A DNA stretch of 64,000 nucleotides from Bacillota bacterium (GTDB lineage: Bacteria > Bacillota > Clostridia > Christensenellales > CAG-138). This document shows positions 25,823 through 34,968 of this stretch, one piece after another. The stretch covers positions 1 through 64,000 of the forward strand of contig JAEYCM010000042.1 of the NCBI GenBank assembly GCA_023455425.1. Direction: 5' to 3'. The translations under genes were made by a program, and so were the position numbers. The notes below the pieces were generated by a model. The model was not told where the DNA came from. It ran no database searches and saw only the letters and a list, made by a program, of their open reading frames with translations. Each line of letters opens with the position of its first letter. Within the stretch, counting starts at the first letter, position 1.

Positions 25823-27547
25823 GTGTTACAGCATTTTTTAAAGTATTTTCAGAGTTACCGCAAGTACCTGACCGGAAGCATCCTCTGCGTAACGTTTGAA
25901 TCCGTGTTTGAGCTGATCATTCCGCTGATCATGGCGGATATCATCGATATCGGCGTCGCAACCCGGGACAAACACTATATTCTCATCAAAAGCCTGACCA
26001 TGGTAGGCTGCGCCCTACTATCCCTCATTTTGGGCGCGCTTTACGCGCGGCTTGCCGCCGTCGCGGGTCAAGGGTTTGGAGCGGAGCTAAGAAAAGCGGA
26101 GTACCAGAAGGTACAGAGCTTTTCTTTTGCGGATATGGATCAATTCAGCCACGCTTCCCTGATCACACGGCTTACCAATGACATTACCATATTGCAGAAT
26201 GCCGTCTGCAACGGCATCCGCCCCATCGTGCGCGGGCCGGTGCTGATGGTGATGGGGCTCGTCATGACCATCTCCATGAGCCCGCAGCTTGCGCTGGTGT
26301 TCCTTATCGCCATGCCCACGCTCGGCGTCTGCCTGTATTGGATTATCCGCAAGCTCGGCCCGGTGTTCGGGAACATGCAGAAGATGCTGGACAAGGTGAA
26401 TTCCGTCATTCAGGAAAACCTGACTGCCATCCGCACCGTAAAATCCTATGTGCGGGGCGAAAGCGAATGCGAAAAATTTGGGGAAGCCAACGAAAACCTC
26501 CGCTCCGCTTCCGAGCAGGCCTTCCATTACGCGGTGCTGAACATGCCCGCTCTGCAGTTCGTGATGTACGGGACCATCGTCGCCATCCTGTGGTTCGGCG
26601 GCAACTTTATAAAAGTTGGAACGATGAAGGTGGGCGAGCTGACCGGTTTTTTGAGCTACGTCATGCAGATTTTAAACTCCCTGATGATGATCTCCAACGT
26701 ATTTTTGATGCTCAGCCGGTCCATGACCTCCATCAACCGCATCTATGAGGTGATGCATGCACCCGCGGGCCTTTCCTGCGGGCCGGACTGCAATACGGTG
26801 GAAGCGGGCGGCATTGAGTTTGCGCATGTGTATTTCAAATACCGGGAGACCGCGAAAGAATACGTGCTTTCCGATATCAATCTTCATATAGAAGCCGGGC
26901 AGACGGTGGGCATCATCGGGGGTACCGGCTCCGCAAAATCCTCCCTGGTGCAGTTGATTCCGCGGCTGTACGACGTGACCTCCGGCGTTTTAAAGATCGA
27001 CGGGTGCGACGTCAAGGAATATCCGATCGCGCACTTAAGGGACGCCATCGGCATGGTGCTGCAAAAGAACACGCTGTTTTCGGGGACGATCCGCGAGAAC
27101 CTCAAATGGGGCGATGAAGACGCCACGCAGGATGAACTCGACTGGGCCTGCCATGTCGCCTGCGCGGATGAATTCTTGCACCGGATGCCTCATGGTTACG
27201 ACACCGTGCTTGGGCAGGGCGGCGTCAACCTTTCCGGGGGGCAAAAGCAGCGGCTCTGCATTGCCCGGGCGCTGTTGAAGCGTCCCCGCATCCTGATATT
27301 CGATGACTCCACAAGTGCCGTGGATACCGCGACGGAAGCGAAAATCCGTGAACGCATGGCGGAAAGCCTACAGGATACGACCAAGATTATCATCACGCAG
27401 CGTATCAGCGCCGTTGAAGACGCCGACCTGATCGTGGTGCTCAAAGAAGGAAAAATCAACGGCATGGGCACGCATGAAGAATTGCTCCATTTGAACCCCA
27501 TTTACCGGGACATGTACGAGTTCCAGCGGAAGGGGGCGATTGCGTAA
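25823..27547 (+). CDS. ABC exporter half-transporter (multidrug type), first subunit
   Basis: GTG start. 574 residues: six-helix type-1 exporter membrane domain (about 1-310), then an ATPase domain with Walker A GGTGSAKSS, Q-loop VLQKNTLFSGT, signature NLSGGQKQR, Walker B ILIFDDSTSAVD and switch region IITQRIS. The Walker A carries Ala before the Lys, the Walker B is followed by Asp where the catalytic Glu should be (FDDS), and the switch position is Gln (TQR), not His. This is the degenerate subunit of a heterodimeric exporter. Its stop overlaps the next start (TAATG). Confidence 0.93.
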   Translation: MLQHFLKYFQSYRKYLTGSILCVTFESVFELIIPLIMADIIDIGVATRDKHYILIKSLTMVGCALLSLILGALYARLAAVAGQGFGAELRKAEYQKVQSFSFADMDQFSHASLITRLTNDITILQNAVCNGIRPIVRGPVLMVMGLVMTISMSPQLALVFLIAMPTLGVCLYWIIRKLGPVFGNMQKMLDKVNSVIQENLTAIRTVKSYVRGESECEKFGEANENLRSASEQAFHYAVLNMPALQFVMYGTIVAILWFGGNFIKVGTMKVGELTGFLSYVMQILNSLMMISNVFLMLSRSMTSINRIYEVMHAPAGLSCGPDCNTVEAGGIEFAHVYFKYRETAKEYVLSDINLHIEAGQTVGIIGGTGSAKSSLVQLIPRLYDVTSGVLKIDGCDVKEYPIAHLRDAIGMVLQKNTLFSGTIRENLKWGDEDATQDELDWACHVACADEFLHRMPHGYDTVLGQGGVNLSGGQKQRLCIARALLKRPRILIFDDSTSAVDTATEAKIRERMAESLQDTTKIIITQRISAVEDADLIVVLKEGKINGMGTHEELLHLNPIYRDMYEFQRKGAIA

Positions 27548-29406
27548 TGGCAGGTCATGCGCCGCAGAGCAAGCCCAAAAACACCTGGAAGACGCTTAAA
27601 CAGCTCTTTCGGTACGCAAAGAAGCATACGGCCTCCCTCCTGCTCATTTCGGCCCTGGTCGTCATCAGCGCGGGCGCCAACGTGTATGGCACGTATTTAT
27701 TAAAACCCACCATCAACGACTACATCATTCCCGGCAATATTCCGGGGCTAGTAAACATGCTGCTGTTGATGGCGGGCATCTATCTCATTGGCGTCGCCTC
27801 CGCATACGGCTATTCCCAGCTGATGGTCAAGGCCGCGCAGAAGATGGTCAGCGAAATCCGGGACGACCTGTTCCGCAAGGTGCAGGCGCTCCCCTTAAGC
27901 TTTTTTGACGCGCGCACCCACGGCGAACTGATGAGCCGGTTCACCAACGATATCGATACCATCTCCACCGCGCTCAACAACAGCTTTACGGTGCTGGTGC
28001 AGAGCATCATCGTCCTGATTTCCACATTCGCGGTATTGATCGCGCTCAATTTGGAACTTTCGGTCATCGTGCTGCTTTTCTTTTTCGGCATGTTCCTGTT
28101 TTTACGATACAGCGGCAAAAAGAGCCACGCGTATTTTTCCCGCCAGCAAAAGCACATGGGCAGCCTCAACGGGTTTATTGAGGAAATGGTGAGCGGGCAA
28201 AAGGTTGTGCGCATATTCAACCATGAAGAAAAGGAGCTTGAGGCGTTTTCCGCCCAGAACGAGCAACTGCGGGAAGCGGGCACCGGGGCCATGACGTATT
28301 CGGGCATCCTCATCCCCGCAATCGTGAGCATGTGCTATTTCAATTTTGCGCTTTCCGCCTGCATCGGCGCGTTCTTTGCCATTGCGGGCCGGATCGACCT
28401 GGGCACGCTCGCGTCCTACCTTGTCTACGTGCGGCAGACGGGTATGCCAGTCAACCAGCTTTCCCAGCAACTGAACTTCATGCTCGCCGCACTTTCGGGC
28501 GCGGAGCGCATCTTCCAGGTGATGGAGGAACTGCCCGAAACGGATGAAGGGACCGTTACGCTCGTACATGTAACGACCGGGGCCGACGGCCAGCTCCGCG
28601 CGTGCGAAAAGCGCACCGGGGAATGGGCGTGGCGGCGCAAAAAGGAGAACGGAGAAGTGGAGCTCATCCCGCTGCACGGGGATGTGCGCTTCCATGACGT
28701 GGTGTTTGGCTACGGAACGGGCAGCGCGGCGCTCAAAAAAATCAGTCTCTACGCAAAGCCCGGCCAGAAAATCGCGTTTGTCGGCTCCACCGGCGCGGGA
28801 AAGACGACGGTGGCCAATCTCATCAACCGGTTCTATGACGTGGATGAGGGCAGCATTACCTATGACGGCATCGACGTGCGCGAAATCAAAAAGGACGATC
28901 TGAGGCGTTCGCTCGGCGTTGTGCTGCAGGACACGCATCTCTTTACCGGCACCATAGCGGACAATATCCGCTACGGCAACCCGGACGCAACCATGGAGGA
29001 GGTCATAGAAGCTGCAAAGCTTGCCAACGCGGATTTCTTTATCCGCAGGCTGCCCGAAGGCTACGATACCATGCTTTCCGGCGACGGCGGGAACCTGAGC
29101 CAGGGGCAGCGGCAGCTTATCGCAATCGCCCGGGCCGCTGCCGCAAACGCGCCGGTGCTGATATTGGATGAGGCCACAAGCTCGGTGGATACCTACACCG
29201 AAAAGCTCATTGAAACGGGCATGGACCACCTGATGGAAAACCGCACGGTATTTGTAATTGCCCACCGGCTTTCCACCGTGCGCAACGCAAAAGCGATCAT
29301 CGTGCTTGAAAATGGAGAGATATTAGAGCGCGGCAATCATGAAGAGCTGGTGGCGCAAAAAGGGCGTTACTATCAGCTCTATACCGGGCAGTTTGAGTTG
29401 GTTTAA
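27547..29406 (+). CDS. ABC exporter half-transporter (multidrug type), second subunit
   Basis: 619 residues, coupled to the first subunit by a TAATG overlap. Membrane domain with six helices (about 25-330), then a linker with an extra ~45-residue insertion (ADGQLRACEKRTGEWAWRRK and following). The ATPase has intact motifs: GSTGAGKTTV, VLQDTHLFTGT, signature NLSQGQRQL, Walker B LILDEATSSVD with catalytic Glu, and switch His IAHRLS. It forms the canonical ATP site of the heterodimer. The linker insertion before the ATPase is typical of one subunit in BmrCD/TM287-288-like pairs. Substrate unknown. Confidence 0.93.
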   Translation: MAGHAPQSKPKNTWKTLKQLFRYAKKHTASLLLISALVVISAGANVYGTYLLKPTINDYIIPGNIPGLVNMLLLMAGIYLIGVASAYGYSQLMVKAAQKMVSEIRDDLFRKVQALPLSFFDARTHGELMSRFTNDIDTISTALNNSFTVLVQSIIVLISTFAVLIALNLELSVIVLLFFFGMFLFLRYSGKKSHAYFSRQQKHMGSLNGFIEEMVSGQKVVRIFNHEEKELEAFSAQNEQLREAGTGAMTYSGILIPAIVSMCYFNFALSACIGAFFAIAGRIDLGTLASYLVYVRQTGMPVNQLSQQLNFMLAALSGAERIFQVMEELPETDEGTVTLVHVTTGADGQLRACEKRTGEWAWRRKKENGEVELIPLHGDVRFHDVVFGYGTGSAALKKISLYAKPGQKIAFVGSTGAGKTTVANLINRFYDVDEGSITYDGIDVREIKKDDLRRSLGVVLQDTHLFTGTIADNIRYGNPDATMEEVIEAAKLANADFFIRRLPEGYDTMLSGDGGNLSQGQRQLIAIARAAAANAPVLILDEATSSVDTYTEKLIETGMDHLMENRTVFVIAHRLSTVRNAKAIIVLENGEILERGNHEELVAQKGRYYQLYTGQFELV

Positions 29407-29549
29407 TTAGGGACTTCGCCCCTAACCCCACTCAAGGGACACATCCCTGAGAATTCCCTTCTTCGGGAACGCCCTAGAATTAGGCGTTCCCGGATTGGGT
29501 TTTAGGGCCGTTACGGCCCTAAACGGAGGTTTGGAGGCAGAGCCTCCAA
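29407..29549 (-). repeat. Modular hairpin element, copy 2 (B-D-C-A-B, inverted)
   Basis: Begins at the exporter stop codon. B-like 29407-29425 (TTAGGG / CCCTAA), degenerate D 29431-29451 (CTCAAGGGA / ATCCCTGAG), C 29464-29492 (CGGGAACGCC / GGCGTTCCCG), A 29502-29522 (TTAGGGCCGT / ACGGCCCTAA), B 29531-29549 (TTGGAGGC / GCCTCCAA). Block order is the reverse of copies 1 and 5, so the element is inserted in the opposite direction. Confidence 0.85.
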
Positions 29550-29650
29550 TATGTATGGGCAGTCCCTTGACCACATGCCATCTAAGCGGTACGATATTTC
29601 TATAAGAATGCATTCCTTCCCGATGATTTAATACAAACGGAGCTTCCGCG

Positions 29651-30610
29651 ATGAAAAGAGAATATGAGATCGTTCCCCATCCGCGGCTTAAGCATATCTG
29701 CTGCTTTCTGGTCGATATCGACTACCGCACGCCGCACCTGCACCGGGAGCTGGAATTGAGCCTGATGCTGGACGGTGATATGACGGTCACCTCCCTGCGG
29801 GAGTCGACGCAAATGGAAACGGGCAGCGTGTTTTTGCTCAACTCCAACCAGGTACACGAATACAAATCCGTAGGCCCCTATGCGCGCATGCTGTGCGTGC
29901 AGGTTTCCCCGCAGTTCTGCAGGGACTACTTTCCGTCTTTCCAGAACATGCGCTTTGACGCCCTGCGTTTACAGGAGCATTTGCCAAATGACGAATACGA
30001 ACGCCTGCGCGCCATGCTTGTTGGGCTGACATACCGGTATTTTCAGGGCGGCGTCGGTTATGAGTTCGTTTGCCAGGGCATGCTGCAGTTCATCACGCAT
30101 ACATTGCTCTCGCGCGTGCCGTACCACGTGGTATCCGATGAGGAGCTGCACCGGTCCCATGTGCGCGTGGAGCGGCTCAACCGGATATTGGATGAGATCG
30201 ACGCGAACTACATGAACAAAATCCTGCTCTCCGACATCGCGCATAAGGAAAACCTCTCCCCCTACTACCTCTCCCATTTCTTTAAAGAAAGCCTCGACCG
30301 ATCATTTCAGGAATATCTCACGCATATCCGGTTCAGCCACGCCAAGTACCTTGTGGCCTATACGGACAAAAAGCTCATCGACATCTGCCTGGAATGCGGA
30401 TTTTCGGATTACCGGTATCTCTACCGCGCGTTTTTGGAGCAGCTTGGGTGTACGCCCACCGAATATCGCAACCGGCTGAGCATAGCCCAGGAAGACGCGC
30501 GCCCGGGAGCGGAGCATTCCATTGAACGCTTTTTAACAGAAGAAGAGATTTTATCCGCACTTGACCGCTTCCGCAAAGATGCCGGGTGCTTTTCTATCGA
30601 TATATTCTGA
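29651..30610 (+). CDS. AraC-family transcriptional regulator with cupin sensor
   Basis: 319 residues. An N-terminal cupin-like domain (RTPHLHRELELSLMLDGDMTV, LNSNQVHEYKSVG) may bind a sugar. The C-terminal AraC domain includes LLSDIAHKENLSPYYLSHFFKESLDRSFQEYL and IDICLECGFSDYRYLYRAFLEQLGCTPTEYR. It lies directly upstream of xylose isomerase on the same strand and may activate it. The 180 bases between them hold a TTGACA without a matching -10, which fits an activator-dependent promoter. Effector (xylose?) is inference. Confidence 0.88.
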   Translation: MKREYEIVPHPRLKHICCFLVDIDYRTPHLHRELELSLMLDGDMTVTSLRESTQMETGSVFLLNSNQVHEYKSVGPYARMLCVQVSPQFCRDYFPSFQNMRFDALRLQEHLPNDEYERLRAMLVGLTYRYFQGGVGYEFVCQGMLQFITHTLLSRVPYHVVSDEELHRSHVRVERLNRILDEIDANYMNKILLSDIAHKENLSPYYLSHFFKESLDRSFQEYLTHIRFSHAKYLVAYTDKKLIDICLECGFSDYRYLYRAFLEQLGCTPTEYRNRLSIAQEDARPGAEHSIERFLTEEEILSALDRFRKDAGCFSIDIF

Positions 30611-30791
30611 TAAACCGGCCCTTTTTCCGCATAATTGTAGTATGGAAACAGCAAACTTGACATAAGCGGCGTTTGCCTTTTTGTGGTACATTGATGGTAA
30701 TCAAGCAGTATGCACATCCGAATGAAGCGCCGCGCCGATGCGGCCAGAGCCAAAACCGAGCCATATCCAATCATGCAAAAGGAGGGGCAGT

Positions 30792-32102
30792 ATGAAACGT
30801 TATACAGAAATCAGCAATGTGCCTTTTTTGGGCGCAGGCAGCCGCGATCCGTTTTCGTTCCGCCATTATGACGCAGAAGCCGTCGTTGCGGGAAAGCCGA
30901 TGAAGGATCACCTGAAATTTGCCGTGAGCTGGTGGCATACCATCAATGCGGGCGGCACCGATATGTTTGGCGGCAACACCATGGACAAATCCTTCGGTCA
31001 ATCCGAAGAAATGGCAAAGCACAAAGCGAAGGTCGATTTCGCCTTTGAACTGATGGCCAAATTGGGCATCGACTACTATTGTTTCCACGACGCGGACATC
31101 GCGCCCGAAGGAAGGACATTGGCGGAAAGCACGGATAATCTATCCGAGATCACGGACTATTTGCTGCGAAAACAACAACAGTACGGCAAAAAGCTGCTCT
31201 GGGGCACCGCGAACATGTTTTCGGATAAAAAGTTCATGGCGGGCGCTGCCACCAGCTGCTGCGCGGATGTGTTCGCGCTGTCCGCTGGCAAGGTCAAAGC
31301 GGCGCTTGACGCCACCATAAAGTTGGGCGGTTCGGGTTATGTGTTCTGGGGCGGCCGGGAAGGCTATGAAACGCTTTTGAACACGGACGTCGGGCTGGAG
31401 CTTGACAACCTCGCCCGCCTTTTGACCATGGCGCGCGATTACGGCAGGGCAAACGGCTTTACCGGGGATTTCTACATCGAACCCAAGCCCAAGGAGCCGA
31501 CCAAGCACCAGTATGATTTTGACGTTGCCGCCTGCGTAAACTTCCTGCGCAAGTACAACCTGATGGAAGATTTCCGCATGAACGTGGAGGCCAACCACGC
31601 GACGCTGGCCGGACACACCTTCCAGCATGAGCTGCGCATGGCCCGTGTAAACGGCGTGTTCGGCTCTATCGACGCCAACCAGGGCGATCTCTTGCTGGGC
31701 TGGGATACCGATCAGTTCCCCACCAACGTCTACGACACCACGCTGTGCATGTACGAGGTGCTCAAGGCCGGCGGTTTCACCAACGGCGGTCTGAATTTCG
31801 ACGCCAAGGCCCGCCGCGCCAGCAACACGTTTGAGGACATATTGCTTTCCTATATCGCGGGCATGGACGCGTTTGCGCTGGGCCTCAAAAAGGCCGCGGC
31901 GCTTATCGAGGACGGCCGTATCGACACGTTTGTCGCAGAGCGGTACGATTCCTACACTGAAGGAATCGGAAAGCGCATCGTAGACGGGAAAGAGTCGCTT
32001 GCTTCCCTGTACGATTATGCGAAGGATATCGGGCAATTCGACGTCCCGAGCGGCAGGCAGGAGTATCTTGAGGCCGTGCTCAACGATATACTGTTCCGTT
32101 AA
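30792..32102 (+). CDS. xylA: Xylose isomerase
   Basis: Start at 30792 after GGAGGGG; 436 residues, the normal class II length. Family signatures are all present: FKFAVSWWHTINAGGTDMFGG-type N-terminus (KFAVSWWHTINAGGTDMFG), catalytic His and Asp in FHDADIAPEG, FWGGREGYETL, metal-binding EPKPKEPTKHQYDFD, VEANHATLAGHTFQHE and SIDANQGDLLLGWDTDQFP. It converts D-xylose to D-xylulose (and can isomerise glucose) in the cytoplasm with Mg/Mn. The GH43 xylosidase operon nearby supplies xylose. No xylulokinase gene is in the window. Confidence 0.97.
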   Translation: MKRYTEISNVPFLGAGSRDPFSFRHYDAEAVVAGKPMKDHLKFAVSWWHTINAGGTDMFGGNTMDKSFGQSEEMAKHKAKVDFAFELMAKLGIDYYCFHDADIAPEGRTLAESTDNLSEITDYLLRKQQQYGKKLLWGTANMFSDKKFMAGAATSCCADVFALSAGKVKAALDATIKLGGSGYVFWGGREGYETLLNTDVGLELDNLARLLTMARDYGRANGFTGDFYIEPKPKEPTKHQYDFDVAACVNFLRKYNLMEDFRMNVEANHATLAGHTFQHELRMARVNGVFGSIDANQGDLLLGWDTDQFPTNVYDTTLCMYEVLKAGGFTNGGLNFDAKARRASNTFEDILLSYIAGMDAFALGLKKAAALIEDGRIDTFVAERYDSYTEGIGKRIVDGKESLASLYDYAKDIGQFDVPSGRQEYLEAVLNDILFR

Positions 32103-32129
32103 TCTTGCATCGTATCATCAAACGAAAAG

Positions 32130-32154
32130 AGGCAGCCGTAAGGCTGCCTTTGTT
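32130..32154 (+). terminator. Rho-independent terminator after xylA
   Basis: AGGCAGCC / GGCTGCCT stem with a GTAA loop followed by TTTGTT, 28 bases after the xylA stop. Confidence 0.85.
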
Positions 32155-32297
32155 AATGGCTAAGATCCGTCTCCTAGACATGAGCCGGTAATTTCGCATT
32201 TCTTGCAGGCGCGCGCGAGGGATGTTATACTCAAATCCATACAAGCGCTCATGTCCATTTTTTACAACCATTCCAAATAAATACGGGGTGAACTGCA

Positions 32298-33104
32298 ATG
32301 ACGACGCAAACAAAGCGAGAATCCATTTTATTTTTAGTCGCCACTTATTTGCTTACGGCGATCGCCTGGGGAACATGTATTTTGCTCAACCAGCCGCCAA
32401 ATTCCAATGCAGCCGCATTTTCACTTTATTTGCTTGGCGGATTAAGCCCGACAATCATCGCATTGCTGCTGCCCCTTCGCGTAGCGAAAACCGAGCGAAA
32501 AGCGTACTATAAGCGGTATTTTAACTTTAAAATTCCGTTCAAATGGTACCTATTAGCCATCGTCGTTGCTTTGCTCATGACATTTACGGCATTTGCAATA
32601 TTGCAGCTGTTTTTTAAGGAGACCGTACAGCCGTTGACCATTCAGCCGTGGTATATGATTTTCCCGCTGTTTTTGCAAATGATCATTGGCGGCGGGCTGG
32701 AAGAGTTAGGGTGGCGCGGCATTCTCGTGCACCATTTTCAAAACAAAAACCCGATTCTGGTCCCGCTTGTGATCGGCGTCATTTGGGCATGCTGGCACAT
32801 TCCGCTATTCTTTATTCAAGGCGTAAGCCAATACCATGGGGCGTTTCTTCCGTTTTTTGCGCAGGTCATCGGGCTATCCTTTGTAACGGCAGTTTTATAT
32901 ATTCGCGCCCAAAGCGTGGTACCCTGCATCATTTTCCATGCTCTCATCAATGCTTTGTTGGGGATGGGTTCGTTTTACGGTAGCGACCCAACCGCAAACC
33001 TCATCGCGAGTATCACAAAGTTTGTGGTAATCGTCGTATTCTGTCTTGCCTTTGGTACAAGAACGGTTAAAAAAGAGCCTCTTGCGCAACAAGCGCAGCG
33101 CTAA
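32298..33104 (+). CDS. CPBP-family intramembrane metalloprotease (Abi/CAAX-like)
   Basis: 268 residues with about eight hydrophobic segments. The three membrane-embedded motifs of the CPBP family are present: EELGWRG (EEx3R, about residues 134-140), WHIPLFF (about 157-163), and FHALINALL (HxxxN, about 213-221), which together form the glutamate/histidine metalloprotease site. These proteins process prenylated or signal peptides or act in bacteriocin self-protection; no such partner is seen here. GGGGTG precedes the start. Monocistronic between two terminators. Confidence 0.9.
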   Translation: MTTQTKRESILFLVATYLLTAIAWGTCILLNQPPNSNAAAFSLYLLGGLSPTIIALLLPLRVAKTERKAYYKRYFNFKIPFKWYLLAIVVALLMTFTAFAILQLFFKETVQPLTIQPWYMIFPLFLQMIIGGGLEELGWRGILVHHFQNKNPILVPLVIGVIWACWHIPLFFIQGVSQYHGAFLPFFAQVIGLSFVTAVLYIRAQSVVPCIIFHALINALLGMGSFYGSDPTANLIASITKFVVIVVFCLAFGTRTVKKEPLAQQAQR

Positions 33105-33153
33105 CAGGAGCTTGGTTGCCACAATCACATTTATGCAGGTGGTTCCGAATAAG

Positions 33154-33183
33154 AAAAAGCCGCAGCACAGGCGGCCTTTTCTT
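33154..33183. terminator. Bidirectional terminator
   Basis: AAAAA, stem GCCGC / GCGGC with a 7-base loop, then CTTTTCTTT. Lies between the convergent CPBP and YesL genes and ends the leftward xylosidase operon. Confidence 0.75.
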
Positions 33184-33196
33184 TATCAAACATCAT

Positions 33197-33877
33197 TTAC
33201 TGGTCTTCTTGCCGTATACAGTATTTCTTGATCACGGGGTTCAGGATATAAACCGCGGTATACCACATGGTGACCGGAAGAAGCAGCAATACAAGCAGCA
33301 GCGACGCGGGGAACAGCAGCAATATGCAGATTGCACCAAGAAGCCAACAAAACAGCGCAAGCAAATTCTGCTTGACCGCAACGATACTTAAAATCAGCGA
33401 GTTCTTGACGATCTGCCGCAATGTCAGCGTAACGGAACCGATCAGGATAACAGCGTACAGGCTGGAAATAAAAAGGCAGATGAACACAAGCAGCATCGCG
33501 CCAAATAACACATAGGTCCAGGCCGTTTGCTGTGCTTGGAGGAAATAAAAATACACGGCGTAGCCTGCCACAGCCATCGGAATCACATAGATGACCGAAT
33601 AGAGCAGCGCGCTTTTAAAGCAAGACCGAAATGTTTCAAAAAAGTCCGACCAGACGTAAGTCAGCTTCTCTTCCGAATAGCGGCGTAACACATTCGCCAT
33701 GGCCACAGTCGCAGGCCCGATTGTTATGATGGGGATGCAGAAGACTAGGTAGAGCAGGTTGAGGGATAGAAACTTCCAGAACCGCAGCCCGTAAATCAAA
33801 AAGAACGTTACAAATCTGCTTCTCTCGGGCTCGTTGGGCGAAACGCCCTTCCCTTCCTTGAAAAAATCGATCTGCAT
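33197..33877 (-). CDS. YesL-family (DUF624) membrane protein
   Basis: 226 residues with about five membrane helices. The conserved start region LIYGLRFWKFLSLNLLYLVFCIPIITIGPATVAMANVLRRY is diagnostic for DUF624/YesL. Members are nearly always found beside MSM-type carbohydrate ABC transporters; their function is not established. Nine bases after the LacI stop with its own GGGAGG, so it is the last gene of the xylosidase/transporter operon. Confidence 0.9.
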   Translation of the reverse strand: MQIDFFKEGKGVSPNEPERSRFVTFFLIYGLRFWKFLSLNLLYLVFCIPIITIGPATVAMANVLRRYSEEKLTYVWSDFFETFRSCFKSALLYSVIYVIPMAVAGYAVYFYFLQAQQTAWTYVLFGAMLLVFICLFISSLYAVILIGSVTLTLRQIVKNSLILSIVAVKQNLLALFCWLLGAICILLLFPASLLLVLLLLPVTMWYTAVYILNPVIKKYCIRQEDQ

Positions 33878-33886
33878 GCGTCCTCC

Positions 33887-34906
33887 CTATTCTCCCTCGA
33901 GGCGCGCGCACGATTCCCGCGTAATGAGCTTGGTGGGAAGACGCAGCACCATGGGGTCCTCCACTTCCTCGCCTTCGATGAGCTTTACCAGCATATCCCC
34001 GGCAGTCTGGCCAATCAAACGCCGGTCCTGGCGGATGGTCGTGATACCGGGGGTTTCCGAAATGGGGAGATCGTCAAAGCCGATGATGGACATATCCTTG
34101 GGAACGCGGAATCCGCGGGAAAGCAACACCGTTTTTGCGGCGCAGGCCAGCTCGTCATAGCCTGCGAATATAGCGGTGGGCATATCGTCCCAGCACTGCT
34201 GCAGCAGCTCGGTCGTCGCTTTAAAGCCTTCATCCTTCCGGAAGAACCCCGCCTCCACCACATATTTAGGATTATAGGGGATGCCCTTCTGGGACAGGAA
34301 GCTGACATACGCTTCAAAACGCTCCCGCCCGGCCAGGCGTTTTTTGGGGCCTGCAATATGGGCGATCTTCCTGTGGCCCAGGAAATAAAGGTATTCGAGC
34401 GCCTGCATCGTGCCCGACCAGTTATCGGAAATAACGGTGTGCCTGTCGGGATAAATCTCCTCTACGGACACACAGGTATACTCGCTGTCCAGCACGCACT
34501 GAATCTCATCCGTAAAGTGGGAGCCCGCGGCAATCAAAACCCCGTCCACCCCGCGGTAGCGGCAATGGTCCAGATAGGAAACATCGTCCCGGCCCAGACG
34601 TTTGTTGACAAACACCACGTCGTATCCGTGCCCTTGCACCTGCGTAATTGCACTCTGCAAAATCCCGCTAAAGTGCGGGTGGGCAATGCCGCTGCCGATA
34701 TCCTCTGAAAATAAAAGGCTGATAAGCCAAGACTTTTTGGTGACCAAAGCGCGGGCGTTGGTATTGGGCATGTAATCCATGTCTTTTGCCGCCTGCAGCA
34801 CGACCTCCCGGGTCTTGCTGCTTACGCCTACATAATTGTTAAATACTTTGGAAACCGTTGCAGCACTCAGGCCAGTCTTTGCCGCAATGTCATATATTGT
34901 GACCAC
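33887..34906 (-). CDS. LacI-family transcriptional regulator
   Basis: GTG start after AGGGG. 339 residues: HTH TIYDIAAKTGLSAATVSKVFNNYVG, hinge YMPNTNARALVTKKSW, and a sugar-binding core ending with MSIIGFDDLPISETPGITTIRQDRRLIGQTAGDMLVKLIEGEE. It sits between GH43 and YesL and probably represses the transporter operon. The twin GAAATCGATTTC palindromes upstream of the binding-protein gene are the best candidate operators. Confidence 0.92.
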   Translation of the reverse strand: MVTIYDIAAKTGLSAATVSKVFNNYVGVSSKTREVVLQAAKDMDYMPNTNARALVTKKSWLISLLFSEDIGSGIAHPHFSGILQSAITQVQGHGYDVVFVNKRLGRDDVSYLDHCRYRGVDGVLIAAGSHFTDEIQCVLDSEYTCVSVEEIYPDRHTVISDNWSGTMQALEYLYFLGHRKIAHIAGPKKRLAGRERFEAYVSFLSQKGIPYNPKYVVEAGFFRKDEGFKATTELLQQCWDDMPTAIFAGYDELACAAKTVLLSRGFRVPKDMSIIGFDDLPISETPGITTIRQDRRLIGQTAGDMLVKLIEGEEVEDPMVLRLPTKLITRESCARLEGE

Positions 34907-34953
34907 TGTTATGCCCCTATCGCGTCAATTATCTGGTTCATTGTACCGCAAAA

Positions 34954-34963
34954 AAACCGGTTT
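34954..34963. promoter_or_regulatory. Short dyad between GH43 and LacI genes
   Basis: AAACCGGTTT, a 10-base palindrome with central CG in the 62-base gap before the LacI start. Possible autoregulatory LacI site. A terminator reading is unlikely because the palindrome leaves no loop. Confidence 0.35.
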
Positions 34964-34968
34964 CGCAA

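Noticed and set aside
28102..29265. Long open frame (387 codons) opposite the ABC exporter
   Set aside because: Shadow of a confident ATPase gene; no ribosome site, no recognisable domain, composition typical of antisense GC-rich frames.
34954..34963. Terminator after GH43
   Set aside because: AAACCGGTTT is fully self-complementary with no loop, so a stable RNA hairpin is unlikely; kept as a possible operator.
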